Below are positions 52,311 to 61,822 of a stretch of 64,000 nt of DNA, piece after piece (the first letter of the stretch is position 1; each line of letters begins with the position of its first letter). The stretch is from Nostoc edaphicum CCNP1411 (GTDB taxonomy: Bacteria > Cyanobacteriota > Cyanobacteriia > Cyanobacteriales > Nostocaceae). The notes below the pieces were generated by a model, which saw only the letters and a list, made by a program, of their open reading frames with translations, did not search any database and had not been told where the DNA came from. The position numbers and the translations under genes are program-made. The DNA is taken from contig NZ_CP054695.1 in the NCBI RefSeq assembly GCF_014023275.1, positions 1 through 64,000 on the forward strand. The letters are read 5' to 3'.

Positions 52311-52545
52311 TTATGAATGATTGCTGTTAAACTTCGCCAAGAAATCCTCACGTGAGAGATTCGATAACTGCAACAGTAAAGAAGCATACGATGCGTGAAG
52401 GTAACTCTAGAATAGGCTGAATAATTGTGGCTAATTGTTCATCCAGCCTACCAAATCGAACTGTTAGTAAATTTTCTACAACCATCCGTTGCCCTTGCTT
52501 TTGAGCCTCTTGCTCCCACTGTATATATAGTGGTGATAATTTCAT
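52311..52545 (-). pseudogene. Rpn/DUF4351-type protein remnant, frameshifted
   Basis: From ATG 52545 the frame reads MKLSPLYIQWEQEAQKQGQR and VVENLLTVRFGRLDEQLATI, the C-terminal part of cyanobacterial Rpn-family (DUF4351) nuclease/transposase-like proteins. The frame then shifts; the continuation LLLQLSNLSREDFLAKFNSN is found in another frame and ends at 52311. The nuclease domain upstream is missing. It lies upstream of the coupling-protein gene and is probably inert. Confidence 0.6.
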
Positions 52546-52726
52546 GATTAACCTCCTTTCATCCTCATCTATATTTTCGCTAGTTTGTAAATTAGCATTC
52601 AAGATACTTTATTTGATGGCGTAATTTCAATCTGTGGTGGAGAGTAATTGCCTCATAAACAACGATTGGTAAATAAGTTTTGAGGCTAACGCCTCATGCG
52701 TTGGGCAATCATATTTATGTAGTCCA

Positions 52727-53833
52727 ATGGTTAAATCTAGGGTTTCAAACAACTCTAATCGCTCCAATCAATCTACTGCCAAAACTGCTGCTTCTAATCC
52801 CAAAGCTAATACCAAAACTCAAGCAGCCAATAAGAAAGCTCCTAACACTCAATTGTCAGACCTTGATATTGACGATATTGACCCAGAACTTCTCAGCGAC
52901 AGTTATAACCAAGTTAGACGACCGTTACTGCCTTACGGCATTGTCGTTAATGACAAACCCGCCGGACTTCTAATTCCAGAAGACCAGTTAGAAAAGGCTG
53001 GCTGGCTTGATATGCCTGATGAAAACGACCTAACTATTGTCACCCTAACTGAAGATGTTACTGGACTCTTAATTACTCAAGCACGGTTATTAGTTTTAGC
53101 TTTTGTACCAGAATATATCCGTTATAAGTCAGATGTTGAAGACTTAGGTGGTTCTTTTGTTGGGCTTTATGATGAATACAAGCATAACCTTGACAAGAAA
53201 ACAATGGATGTGTGTTCAGAACATGCACTAGTGTTTCTAGATGAGGATAATCAACCCCTGCATACTACTCCTGTCGTTGTCCGCTTTAAGAATGTAGCTC
53301 TCTGGAGTTTTAAGTCAGTGCGTGAGGAGTTTTACCGTTCTTTGGAGAAAACCTTTGCTGACTATTTCCAAGTGCCATTTAGCGGCAAAAACGATAGGTG
53401 GCGTAGCTTAGGTGTGCTGTCAGTCGAGTTCAAAGCTGTCAAAGAGGGCGAAGGTAAGAATAAACACGACTGTTGTAAGACTGTAGATTACACCAAACCC
53501 ACCGTTGAAAATCTGTCTCAATTTTATTTGGGTCAGCCCACAGCTAAAGCCCTCATTTGGCAACAACATGATGCGATCGCTGGTTTTAATGAACCTCAAT
53601 CCCTACCTGCTTTGCCAGGAGAATCGGTATCTGTAGACGTGGAAGTATTGCCACCAAATAAGAATAGGAATAAAACTCAAAGCGTTCGGAAATCCAAACC
53701 AGCGACCAAGCCACCTCGGAAAATTCAACTTATTGACGATGACGACTTCCTCGATGAAACCGACGATTTGGAAGCTGAGTTAGACGATGATGATTTTGAG
53801 GAGGAAGACGATGAACTAGATGATGAGGAATAG
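52727..53833 (+). CDS. DUF5895-like protein with acidic tail
   Basis: The 368-residue protein has a low-complexity N-terminus (residues 1-42), a conserved core (LLPYGIVVNDKPAGLLIPED, AGWLDMPDENDLTIVTLTED, YIRYKSDVEDLGGSFVGLYD, VVVRFKNVALWSFKSVREEF) and an Asp/Glu-rich tail (residues 330-368). The core matches what I recall as the cyanobacterial DUF5895 family, of unknown function. The same acidic-tail style occurs at 21819 and 22617. A single-strand-DNA-binding-like or inhibitor-like role is conceivable but not shown. Confidence 0.65.
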   Translation: MVKSRVSNNSNRSNQSTAKTAASNPKANTKTQAANKKAPNTQLSDLDIDDIDPELLSDSYNQVRRPLLPYGIVVNDKPAGLLIPEDQLEKAGWLDMPDENDLTIVTLTEDVTGLLITQARLLVLAFVPEYIRYKSDVEDLGGSFVGLYDEYKHNLDKKTMDVCSEHALVFLDEDNQPLHTTPVVVRFKNVALWSFKSVREEFYRSLEKTFADYFQVPFSGKNDRWRSLGVLSVEFKAVKEGEGKNKHDCCKTVDYTKPTVENLSQFYLGQPTAKALIWQQHDAIAGFNEPQSLPALPGESVSVDVEVLPPNKNRNKTQSVRKSKPATKPPRKIQLIDDDDFLDETDDLEAELDDDDFEEEDDELDDEE

Positions 53834-53880
53834 TCCAATGCAACTATAGCGTCAATGAGAGTATGTCACATGAAAATACC

Positions 53881-53917
53881 CTGCCGTAGTCAAGAAGACT
53901 ATGGCAGAGTTTTCTTC
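53881..53917 (+). terminator. Terminator between convergent genes
   Basis: CTGCCGTAGTC (53881-53891) pairs with GACTATGGCAG (53897-53907) over a 5-nt loop with one G-T wobble, followed by AGTTTTCTTCT. It ends the DUF5895-like gene before the convergent membrane-protein gene. Confidence 0.7.
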
Positions 53918-53931
53918 TAGATTTCGATTTA

Positions 53932-54660
53932 TCAAATTTGGGATTTTTTACCAGTAGTAAAAAGCTGACTATCAGCAAGTTGATAGCCAGTGCCATTGAA
54001 ACAAAAATTCAATTGGCGTAGCTGCTCTTGCTCAGTTTGCAGTACTTTAATGCACGGTAATGCCTGACCTCGGTTCTCTCCCACTGACAACAAATGTTTA
54101 CCTGGTGGCAGATTGGGATTCAAGTAACTCAAGAATACCTGAGTAATTGGTTTGTCCTTTCTGAGCCAGTAACCAGTATACAGACATCCCAAAGCACCAC
54201 AGACATCAGGCGTATTCAAGTTGAAAACTGCGAACCTGCCGTCTTTTCCTTGCACACTCCAAGCCAGTATATTTTTAGCAGATACTTTGGAATTTAACTC
54301 TGTATTTTCTACAATCACCTGTTCAATTACTGAAGCAGGCACAACATTAGCAGCTTTGTTCCAAGTAACGGTTGCCGCATTTAAGCTACAGCCCCCTAAG
54401 CTCATGAGAATCGACAGCAACAAAAAGATGCCCAAACCAATGCGAAACCAATGAACCCAGTAGCGTACCCTCATAGAAGGTGCTGGTAATTGATATGCAG
54501 TTGTCTTCAGTGGTTGAGACTGAGTAGAGGAGGCGGAGTCAGAATAAACTCCCTTTCCTTCCCCTGTTTGCCCAAGGTGTATTTTTGAATGCAACTCAGT
54601 ATCCAGTATTTCTTTTATCTCGTGGGGTGAAGTAATAGAAGTTTTAGATAAATCTGCCAT
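53932..54660 (-). CDS. Membrane-anchored Cys-rich protein, transfer-associated
   Basis: The 242-residue protein has a hydrophilic N-terminal part (residues 1-68), a single membrane segment near 71-92 (RIGLGIFLLLSILMSLGG) followed by Cys, and a soluble C-terminal domain with two CG motifs (VCGALGCLYTGYWLRKDKPI) and FCFNGTGYQL. It starts 3 bp after the end of the next gene, so they are co-transcribed. Topology is probably N-in/C-out. No family is recognised, but context suggests part of the transfer apparatus. Confidence 0.65.
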   Translation of the reverse strand: MADLSKTSITSPHEIKEILDTELHSKIHLGQTGEGKGVYSDSASSTQSQPLKTTAYQLPAPSMRVRYWVHWFRIGLGIFLLLSILMSLGGCSLNAATVTWNKAANVVPASVIEQVIVENTELNSKVSAKNILAWSVQGKDGRFAVFNLNTPDVCGALGCLYTGYWLRKDKPITQVFLSYLNPNLPPGKHLLSVGENRGQALPCIKVLQTEQEQLRQLNFCFNGTGYQLADSQLFTTGKKSQI

Positions 54661-54663
54661 ACT

Positions 54664-56622
54664 CTACCTCCCATTTTCAGTATTTTTAGCAGTGCTGATG
54701 TAGCTAGAGTTTACATTAGGAGAACAGGTCAGCGTTCCATTATCGCTATTACTGTTGCGATAACTAGCTAAAGCAGTTTTGCCGTAATCTTTGAGACTGA
54801 GGCGACTGAGGGCATCTGAGCCATTTCCATCAACTTTGCTGTAATCACCACCAAAATGCTTTTGAGCCACTCGTTCAATTAGGCGATCGCCCGTAAATGG
54901 CTGTCCTGTAGCCGGATCGATTTGCTCTTGTGTCACTTGAATTTTGTTAGCCATATCAGCCATAAACGCCCTATCTTGGTCAGCTGGAGGAAAAAACTCA
55001 AATAGTTCAGCCTCTATTGGTTGATGCCCTTGCTCCACTTGACTCAGAAACTCTTGACCTCCAGGCTTGGCAGCAATTAACTGCACTGCATAGGGGTTAT
55101 AACTCATGAACTGGTAGCGACCGAGAGCGCGACCACAATTTAAACCCCCATCCGCACAGGTATATACGCCAATGGCTTTGTAATCCCCGCTACCAGCGCT
55201 CTCAATTTCCGCAATTGCATTTGAGAGCGATCGCAAATCAATACCGGAGAATGATTGATCTGTTATCGATTGACTAGCACTACTAAACGTGCATGGATTA
55301 ATCTTCTCTCTTACTCCAGTACCGTTGGTAGTGCTAGCTTTAGGCTCTCTTGTCGCTCCAGTTGGTAAAGACGTAGTATTTGTCCTCTGTTCACTCAAAT
55401 TGCCTACAAATATCAGGGAGTTAACCTTGTAGCTGAAAAAAGGAACAGGCCCGATAAAATAAGGTGTACAACCCATTCGCCAAGCACAGAACCGAAAGAA
55501 CAACGCCGTATCTACCGTATCAGTAGTTTCATCCGGCTCCATTATCACCACCTTAAAAGCTTTACCAAACGGTAGCCTTCCTGTTGGTTCCCGACCGTTA
55601 TTCACTGCTTTCAGGATACCCCGCCCGCCCTCGACTTCTTGGTATTTACCAGAAATCCACTGCTTTCCTTCTAACTTACTGCGATCGCTACGACCTGTAT
55701 TCTCCAAATCATCCAGTTCTAAATAAGCGCAGTCTTTTTGGGTACAAGGCACAGAAAACCCTTGCACGTCTGAACCAGAAATCGTATTGTTACGGCGGTT
55801 TTCTGTTGGCCCATAAACTACATCAATCCGCATTACCAAGCTACCAATTTCAGTGATGGGATTAGGCATTGCTCCTAAAGGTACTTGTCCCAAACCAGGA
55901 ATATCCGAAACATTGCTATTCATCCAACCTGTAAATTGTTGTAGCTGTACTGCATCTAAGTTAGGAATTGAAGAAATAGAAAACTTTGACAAGTCGATTT
56001 CTCCCAGCTTCATTTGCCCAACTTCATACTGTGTTAGTACCTGAGCTAGTGTTAAATTAGATGCGGCAATTAAGTGAGATTTTAGTAAGGTTGCAACAGG
56101 TGTAATATTGTTTACTTGTGTATTAGCCAATTCTGGAACAACCTGAGCTAGATGGCTCAATGTCTGCTCCCCAATCAGGGGAAATTCACTCAAGGCAATT
56201 TTGTTTAAATCTATACTGTTAATGTCTGTGTTCGCTTCTGGTTGTGTGCCCAGAGCGATCGCCTGCAAAGAAAACTCCTCTGCCTGTAATGCTTCACTGA
56301 TATCTCCTAACTTCAAATATTGGTCAGGAGTCATACCCACATTCCAAGTGCGACTCAGGTCATAACCCAGTGTTTGACTGTAGGCACTGCCATCAATTGC
56401 ACCGGATTGACTGATACCTGGTAGCTGGGCCAGAGAAATGCGGCTCCAGTCTGGGAGCAAAACTTTAGTAGCAGGTAGTCGAGACTGAGGATTTGCAACT
56501 TCTACAATTCGAGTCGGTAAATTGCCATCACCAAATGTGTTGATTGTAGCTTGTGCAGCAATGCTATAAATAATACAAGTAATGACAACCAGAAGAGATA
56601 TCCATGCTTTTGGGATGTTCAT
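54664..56622 (-). CDS. Secreted protein with lysozyme/lytic-transglycosylase-like domain
   Basis: From ATG 56622 the protein has a signal-like N-terminus (MNIPKAWISLLVVITCIIYS), helical repeats of about 25 residues (60-250), a strand-rich middle (280-400) with paired Cys (CTQKDC, FCAWRMGCTP), and a C-terminal lysozyme-like domain. There AIAEIESAGSGDYKAIGVYT carries the family's catalytic-type Glu, and LGRYQFMSYNP follows. An earlier frame start at 56691 exists. It would open the cell wall for transfer, in the manner of VirB1. It lies directly before the membrane-anchored protein. Confidence 0.7.
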   Translation of the reverse strand: MNIPKAWISLLVVITCIIYSIAAQATINTFGDGNLPTRIVEVANPQSRLPATKVLLPDWSRISLAQLPGISQSGAIDGSAYSQTLGYDLSRTWNVGMTPDQYLKLGDISEALQAEEFSLQAIALGTQPEANTDINSIDLNKIALSEFPLIGEQTLSHLAQVVPELANTQVNNITPVATLLKSHLIAASNLTLAQVLTQYEVGQMKLGEIDLSKFSISSIPNLDAVQLQQFTGWMNSNVSDIPGLGQVPLGAMPNPITEIGSLVMRIDVVYGPTENRRNNTISGSDVQGFSVPCTQKDCAYLELDDLENTGRSDRSKLEGKQWISGKYQEVEGGRGILKAVNNGREPTGRLPFGKAFKVVIMEPDETTDTVDTALFFRFCAWRMGCTPYFIGPVPFFSYKVNSLIFVGNLSEQRTNTTSLPTGATREPKASTTNGTGVREKINPCTFSSASQSITDQSFSGIDLRSLSNAIAEIESAGSGDYKAIGVYTCADGGLNCGRALGRYQFMSYNPYAVQLIAAKPGGQEFLSQVEQGHQPIEAELFEFFPPADQDRAFMADMANKIQVTQEQIDPATGQPFTGDRLIERVAQKHFGGDYSKVDGNGSDALSRLSLKDYGKTALASYRNSNSDNGTLTCSPNVNSSYISTAKNTENGR

Positions 56623-56735
56623 AATTCCAGCTTTAAAAATGACAGCAACTATACCCCAATAAGCAAAGTAATTTATTGAATAAAAACCCAATTACTTGTT
56701 GCTTATGGGGTGTAGTAAGAGAGTGAAAATATGAC

Positions 56736-57050
56736 TTATAACTCTAGCTCCTCTTCTGCTGACTGTTGACTTTTCTTAGACTTGTAACCGGAGCCAGAGC
56801 CATATCCTGGTAATTGGGGATTGGGATTAGCAGCCGATTCAGTGTAAGGTGTATCCCCAAGATTGATTTCAAAAATATTCTCTTGATAACCATCCCTAAA
56901 TTGGTCTGTTTGCAAGGGATTACTACTATCTCCAGAACTTAATTGCTCAACACCGTAACCTCCAGATTGATAGCCACTGCCAGACTGATAATTACTACTG
57001 TCGTCAGTATCAAGATTTTGGTTAATTGTAGGTTCGTTATTCATTGGCAT
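56736..57050 (-). CDS. Low-complexity hypothetical protein (104 aa)
   Basis: The protein is rich in Ser, Gly, Gln, Asn and Tyr (SNYQSGSGYQSGGYGVEQL) with an acidic end (SAEEELEL). No domain is recognised. It precedes the secreted-protein gene by 114 bp in the same direction, so it may be the first gene of that operon. The composition suggests an unstructured protein. Confidence 0.5.
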   Translation of the reverse strand: MPMNNEPTINQNLDTDDSSNYQSGSGYQSGGYGVEQLSSGDSSNPLQTDQFRDGYQENIFEINLGDTPYTESAANPNPQLPGYGSGSGYKSKKSQQSAEEELEL

Positions 57051-57183
57051 TACCTAAAAAAGCTGTATCAATGCCAGCATAAAAAGATTTATCTAGTATC
57101 AGCATTCACCTATTGGACATTAATTTTTTAGCCGATTGGCTATTTTTGGTGATGCGCTCATATCGAGATGACAAATAGAGCAA

Positions 57184-57873
57184 ATGAATTTAATTTCACC
57201 AGAAGTAATGGCAGAAATTAGTAATGGTAATAGTACCAAACTGCCAGACAATACCCGAAAAATGCTGCAAGTTCTGGCAAGTTTAAATACACCAAAAGAA
57301 TTATTAGCAAGTCTTTTAGAAATAGCTGAATTTTCCCTACACCATGTTCGCTACCTTGCAGGGCCATTGGTAATTCATCGCAGTCCTTGGAGTGATACGA
57401 TTCCCCAATGGCTGAAGTTTGCTTGTATTCAGGATCGATTGGAACTTATCTTCACTGAATACGAACAGGATCAGGTTGGTGTTTCCAGCACAGCCACAGA
57501 AGTTCTTACCTACATGATGCCAGCAACTTACGAAGCACCTCTGCATAGGGACTACGCTGACCTTTATCTTTGGGTAGGTAATGAAGTTTTAACCAAATAC
57601 AATAAATTACCAAAGGGTTGCAAGAGTTTTTATGAATTTATAGGTGATGGTGCTATGAACAATGCCAGCAATAATCGCATCATTCATTTGAATCAGGTAA
57701 AAAATGAATTCAACTATCTTAGCAGGTCAATTCGACGCAGCATAGTTAAACACGCAGCACAAGAGGGATGGGGTAAGCGTCATGTCACTGCCAAGCCTAA
57801 CTTAGACTCGACCCAAAGCACTCCAACTCCTAAACCTTTATCAAATTCAACTGTGCAAATTAGCTTGTTCTAA
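57184..57873 (+). CDS. Hypothetical protein (229 aa)
   Basis: This soluble, mostly helical protein has no recognised family (LLASLLEIAEFSLHHVRYLA, FACIQDRLELIFTEYEQDQV, YLWVGNEVLTKYNKLPKGCK). The C-terminus (195-229) is a Pro/Thr/Ser-rich tail ending in VQISLF. That last hexapeptide resembles a sliding-clamp-binding motif (QxxLF-type), which would fit a replication role. It is followed by a strong terminator. Confidence 0.5.
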   Translation: MNLISPEVMAEISNGNSTKLPDNTRKMLQVLASLNTPKELLASLLEIAEFSLHHVRYLAGPLVIHRSPWSDTIPQWLKFACIQDRLELIFTEYEQDQVGVSSTATEVLTYMMPATYEAPLHRDYADLYLWVGNEVLTKYNKLPKGCKSFYEFIGDGAMNNASNNRIIHLNQVKNEFNYLSRSIRRSIVKHAAQEGWGKRHVTAKPNLDSTQSTPTPKPLSNSTVQISLF

Positions 57874-57882
57874 ATTTTCAAT

Positions 57883-57922
57883 AAATCCTCAGTCATTCAA
57901 ATTTTCATCTGAGGATTTTTCT
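57883..57922 (+). terminator. Rho-independent terminator
   Basis: AAATCCTCAG (57883-57892) and CTGAGGATTT (57909-57918) form a 10-bp stem followed by T residues. It lies 10 bp after the stop of the preceding gene. Confidence 0.75.
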
Positions 57923-57979
57923 GTTAAATGGAAGCGATCGCTTCTTTAATTATGAACATAAATTTTCAAGTTAGTCATC

Positions 57980-58534
57980 ATGAATACTCAAGAAATTCAA
58001 GAGATTTTAAATCATCTCATCATTGGAATTACAGCCTTATATACCATTGTAATGGTCGTTGATTTCGTTGTGGGAATAGTCCATCTGTGGCAGAAATTTA
58101 CACTCAACATCGAATACTATACCAACAACACCACATCTGAACAATCACACATTGAATCTAGTGATATTAAGAAATCTCTCAACTTGGAAAATCAAAATCA
58201 ATCAACTAACCGTATTACATCAAAACCAGAACCTCAACCAAACAACTTTGTTAGCATTGATGTAGACAAAATTGATTTACGGACAGCCAGAAAAATTGCC
58301 ACTGCCATAAAAAAAGCTTCAAAATCCAATCCTGACTTAATTATCAAACAAAAAGTTAACAGTAAAAGTGTTCCTTTAGCCTGGTTGCAAGCACAGATTA
58401 AGCATCGTTTAGAACTGGCACCAGAAATTGTCACACCTATTATCAGAGAATTGGCTCCTACTGCTTTTACATCTGTTCGAGAGAATATTCAGCATTCTAA
58501 CATTGCAAAAACAGGTAAACGTAAAGTCAGTTAA
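57980..58534 (+). CDS. Membrane-anchored hypothetical protein (184 aa)
   Basis: The N-terminus has one membrane segment (about residues 13-36, IIGITALYTIVMVVDFVVGI), then an Asn/Ser-rich linker and a basic helical domain (RTARKIATAIKKASKSNPDL, KIKHRLELAPEIVTPIIREL-like). No family is recognised. It is a single-gene unit ahead of the polymerase region. Confidence 0.5.
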   Translation: MNTQEIQEILNHLIIGITALYTIVMVVDFVVGIVHLWQKFTLNIEYYTNNTTSEQSHIESSDIKKSLNLENQNQSTNRITSKPEPQPNNFVSIDVDKIDLRTARKIATAIKKASKSNPDLIIKQKVNSKSVPLAWLQAQIKHRLELAPEIVTPIIRELAPTAFTSVRENIQHSNIAKTGKRKVS

Positions 58535-58558
58535 TCATAGAAAGAGAGGAATATCGAT

Positions 58559-58669
58559 ATGGCGGTTATCGCTCGGATGAGAAGACAAAAGTACTTGCTG
58601 TACAATCTTTCCAGCAAAGCTTTTGTATCTCCCTCAACTGCACACCGCTATAATATTACCTCTCTTTAA
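58559..58669 (+). CDS. Possible 36-aa ORF
   Basis: An ATG at 58559 with a GAGAGG site upstream opens a basic 36-codon frame (MAVIARMRRQKYLLYNLSSK start). It lies between two annotated genes. Size makes it uncertain; there is no known relative. Confidence 0.25.
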   Translation: MAVIARMRRQKYLLYNLSSKAFVSPSTAHRYNITSL

Positions 58670-58763
58670 TAGGTTTTTAAATCTTTGTATAAAACTAAAT
58701 ATTTTGAAGTTGGTACATATACAAGCTATCGCTTCTAGGTGAGAAATTCAAATTAAATTCATT

Positions 58764-59657
58764 ATGAATGCAAGCTTAATAAATACAAATAATCCCAGGA
58801 TTTATACTCCAGAATATACTATCGTTTCCAATGTTTCAACTCTTAATTATGCTCTCCAACCTCTGTTTCAGGCAGAAGTTTTAGCCATAGATTGTGAAAC
58901 AACAGGACTTGACCCTCTAACTGATTCTATTAGACTGATTCAAATAGCTGCACCAAACCATCCGGTAGTGCTAATTGATTTACCAGCTATTCCCAAAAGC
59001 GATCGCTCACTTTTAAAACAACTCCTTAGTAACTCTGCTCTCAAAATTGCTCATAATGCCAAGTTCGACTGGCAATTTCTCACACTCGCAGGACTTCAAC
59101 CCTCCGGTAAATTCTTTGATACCCAACTTGCTTATAAAGTTCTAACCGCAGGATTAAAAACAAGCTCATCCTTACAAAATATAGCTAAAAAGCTACTACA
59201 CCTTCAACTAGATAAAACTCAACAAATCAGCGATTGGTGTAAACCTCTTAAATCGGTTCAATTGCACTATGCTGCCGTAGATGCTGCCATATTGCTTGAC
59301 CTTTACTCAATTCTCCTCAACAAGTTAAAACAGGCAAAGTTACTCAAAATTGCCCGACTGGAATTTCAGTGTATGCCTGTTGTAGCTCAAATGGAACTTA
59401 ACGGGATGCTATTTGACTTGTCTCGATGGCAGATACTGGGTGCAAAACTAGAAGCTGAAAAAACAGATGCTTTAAGCCAACTCAAGCAACTCCGTATTGC
59501 TAGTTCTCAGATGTCATTGCTGCCAGAACTGACAGATGCAGTAAACCCAAATTCACCTCAGCAAGTTTTGGCTGCTCTACAAGCTATTGGTATTAAAATA
59601 AACTCAACTAATCAAAGTAAATTAGTTTCTTTAGCTGCACAGTATCCCATAATTTAA
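58764..59657 (+). CDS. Family-A DNA polymerase, 3'-5' exonuclease half (split by ochre)
   Basis: This half of a PolA-like enzyme has the exonuclease motifs: Exo I VLAIDCETTGLDPLTDSI (Asp/Glu), Exo II KIAHNAKFDWQFL and Exo III HYAAVDAAILLDLYS. The polymerase thumb start follows (residues 215-297). There is no 5'-nuclease domain, as in plasmid and phage PolA. The frame stops at TAA 59655-59657. The next frame is in phase (base 59661 is 897 bases after this start), so the stop splits one protein. A CAA-to-TAA change is the simplest explanation. Confidence 0.8.
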   Translation: MNASLINTNNPRIYTPEYTIVSNVSTLNYALQPLFQAEVLAIDCETTGLDPLTDSIRLIQIAAPNHPVVLIDLPAIPKSDRSLLKQLLSNSALKIAHNAKFDWQFLTLAGLQPSGKFFDTQLAYKVLTAGLKTSSSLQNIAKKLLHLQLDKTQQISDWCKPLKSVQLHYAAVDAAILLDLYSILLNKLKQAKLLKIARLEFQCMPVVAQMELNGMLFDLSRWQILGAKLEAEKTDALSQLKQLRIASSQMSLLPELTDAVNPNSPQQVLAALQAIGIKINSTNQSKLVSLAAQYPII

Positions 59658-59660
59658 GCA

Positions 59661-60542
59661 TTGCTAGATTACCGCCGTCTATCCAAAATTATCGGCACTT
59701 TTACCGAGAAACTACCCCAGCATATCCACCCCAAAACTGGGAGAATTCATCCCAACTATTATCAATTAGGGGCAAAATCCGGTAGATTTTCTTGCCGCAA
59801 ACCACCTCTACAAAATATTCCTCGTGATGAAGCTGCCCGTAGCTGTTTCATTGCTGCCCCTGGCTATAAAATTATCAAAGCCGATTACTCCCAAATTGAA
59901 CTACGAATTATGGCTCGGCTTAGTGGTGATACAAAGATGTGCCAAGTCTATCGTCAAGGGGCTGACTTACATCGATTAACAGCATCTCTAGTAACTGGAA
60001 AATATATCAATGAAGTGACTGAAGAAGACCGCAGATTAGCAAAAGCAATAAACTTTGGATTGATTTTCGGTATGGGCGCTGCCAAACTCCAAATTTACGC
60101 CCAAGTAAAATATGGGGTGGCAATGACATTAGAGCAAGCAAAAGCTTTCAGTCAACGATTCTTTGAAGCTTATCCTGGAATAGCTAGGTGGCATAAAAAC
60201 ATCAAACGTAAATACATCCAAGGCATTAAGGAAAGTCGTACACTAGCAAATAGACGACGGAGATGGGTAAACAAGCCCCGACTATCAGAGCTATTTAACC
60301 ATCCAGTACAAGGTTTAAATGCCGATATCAACAAATTAGCTATGGTAAAACTTTCAATTCCATTAGCTAAATTCAGAACAAAACTCATCTGTGTAAGACA
60401 TGATGAAATTGTACTGGAATGTCCAGAGACTGAAGTTGAGCAAGTTAGCAATATATTACACAATTGTATGGTTGCTGCTGCCCAAAAGTTTCTCAGTCCT
60501 ATTCCAGTTGTTCTAGATATTAAAACATCAAATAGCTGGTGA
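59661..60542 (+). CDS. Family-A DNA polymerase, polymerase half
   Basis: The continuation carries all polymerase motifs: motif A IIKADYSQIELRIMARLSGD, motif B RRLAKAINFGLIFGMGAAKL and motif C LICVRHDEIVLECPE. YQLGAKSGRFSCRKPPLQNI precedes motif A. Its apparent start is TTG at 59661, four bases past the TAA, without a Shine-Dalgarno. It could be made by reinitiation or readthrough, or be a nonsense-inactivated gene. A terminator lies at 60901-60925. Confidence 0.8.
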   Translation: MLDYRRLSKIIGTFTEKLPQHIHPKTGRIHPNYYQLGAKSGRFSCRKPPLQNIPRDEAARSCFIAAPGYKIIKADYSQIELRIMARLSGDTKMCQVYRQGADLHRLTASLVTGKYINEVTEEDRRLAKAINFGLIFGMGAAKLQIYAQVKYGVAMTLEQAKAFSQRFFEAYPGIARWHKNIKRKYIQGIKESRTLANRRRRWVNKPRLSELFNHPVQGLNADINKLAMVKLSIPLAKFRTKLICVRHDEIVLECPETEVEQVSNILHNCMVAAAQKFLSPIPVVLDIKTSNSW

Positions 60543-61005
60543 ACTATCCCAACTTGCCGAGTACGACTGAAGTTAGATTTGCAGTCAAGCTATTCTGAGA
60601 AGATTTGTCAAAAACTCAACTGCCCTCCTCACAGTATAGCTCGTGCAAAATGTGGTTAGAGGGCGTTTCGTTTTTGATCCGAAGCACTATCCCCGCCCTA
60701 TCTCAATACCGTTTAGTTAAGGACATTTATCTGTTGGGGCGGGCTGTTCTTGAGCAGGGGGAGAAAAAAGGCTTAACCCAAGCGTATTACACCCTATCCA
60801 CTATTTCTGGCTATTCCTGAATCGGTATTCTAGCCATTATAAATAACGGAACTATTTTAACTATATCTGCTTACGCAGATTTAGAGTGAATCAAGAGTTT
60901 AAAACCCGCTTAATTGGGTTTTATTGGTGTGTCTATAAACTCTGTGACTAACAAATACCTGATGTAAAAAATGAGTTTTAATATTTACATATTTGAGGTG
61001 CATTA
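60543..61005. other. Intergenic, no convincing gene
   Basis: A 71-codon frame (60605-60820) lacks a ribosome site and conserved features. The region holds a hairpin AAAACCC/GGGTTTT at 60901-60922 with an 8-nt loop and trailing T residues, a likely terminator for the polymerase gene. Confidence 0.5.
60901..60925 (+). terminator. Terminator after the polymerase gene
   Basis: AAAACCC (60901-60907) pairs with GGGTTTT (60916-60922) over an 8-nt loop, followed by ATT. It is A/U rich at the base, as in intrinsic terminators. Confidence 0.55.
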
Positions 61006-61308
61006 ATGTCTAATCCCCGGATTTTAGGGGCAAGAGAAATTCATCTAATTTCACTCTACAGTCACTGGGAATTTGGTATGAAACCAGAAGAATTTTATGC
61101 CAAATGGGATGTGAGTTATGAACAAATTGCCTTAATATGCTGTCGTTCCGATTCTACGGTCAGAGGTTGGTTTAAGCAAGGTAAATTTAGACGCTATCCT
61201 CAGCCTAATGATTTACGGCATTTGGCATTCATGGACTTTTTACTGGAACATTTTGAAGAAGTTCCCGAACAACTTTGGCAATTGCTATGTCTGACTCATT
61301 CGCCTTGA
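61006..61308 (+). CDS. HTH-like hypothetical protein (100 aa)
   Basis: This small protein has a helical arrangement typical of HTH proteins (KWDVSYEQIALICCRSDSTV, RGWFKQGKFRRYPQPNDLRH). A GAGGTG site lies upstream of the ATG. Proteins of this type are widespread in cyanobacteria and uncharacterised. It is a stand-alone gene. DNA binding is inferred from the helix pattern. Confidence 0.55.
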   Translation: MSNPRILGAREIHLISLYSHWEFGMKPEEFYAKWDVSYEQIALICCRSDSTVRGWFKQGKFRRYPQPNDLRHLAFMDFLLEHFEEVPEQLWQLLCLTHSP

Positions 61309-61585
61309 TATGAATAACATTTCTCTTCTACATATAGCAATCCGGTTTGATTACTGAAAGGTTTTTAAAACAAAAGCTTTGCCCTGCAAGGTTTTCAGAC
61401 TCAGTATACTTTCAAAATTCCAGTCGGAACGCTATATATCTGTCCAATAAATCTAATACACACATAAGTCTAATTGTCAATATCAATTTGACCTGTCTTT
61501 GAGTATACCTCCTCGTTTAAGGTAAAATTTGGCGATTTAAAAGCACATAGCATGGTTATTTTACAGCATTTTTAAGAAGGAAAAT

Positions 61586-61750
61586 ATGACTTATTCTGAG
61601 CAATTAAAACCGTGGTGTATTGTCCGTGATATTCCCAATCAAGAAAATATTGTTGTGAAAAGATTCCGCCGACGGGATGATGCTGTTGCTTATCTGCAAG
61701 TGTTGAAGCAGTCAGCGAGAGATATTGCTTTTCAAATCATTTTTAAGTGA
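61586..61750 (+). CDS. Short cyanobacterial conserved protein (54 aa)
   Basis: ATG 61586 with AAGGA seven bases upstream opens a 54-residue frame: SEQLKPWCIVRDIPNQENIV, then VVKRFRRRDDAVAYLQVLKQ. This matches a family of small cyanobacterial proteins of unknown function with an RFRRR-(N/D)DA signature. It stands alone between the HTH-like gene and the convergent secreted protein. Confidence 0.65.
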   Translation: MTYSEQLKPWCIVRDIPNQENIVVKRFRRRDDAVAYLQVLKQSARDIAFQIIFK

Positions 61751-61822
61751 AAATTAACTTCCACTACACCCACCAATTTAAAAACTGAAGAGCAATCATT
61801 TATGAATAGAGGGTAATGTTGG

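Noticed and set aside
60605..60820. 71-codon plus-strand frame after the polymerase gene
   Set aside because: No Shine-Dalgarno, no recognised pattern, and the region contains the likely polymerase terminator.
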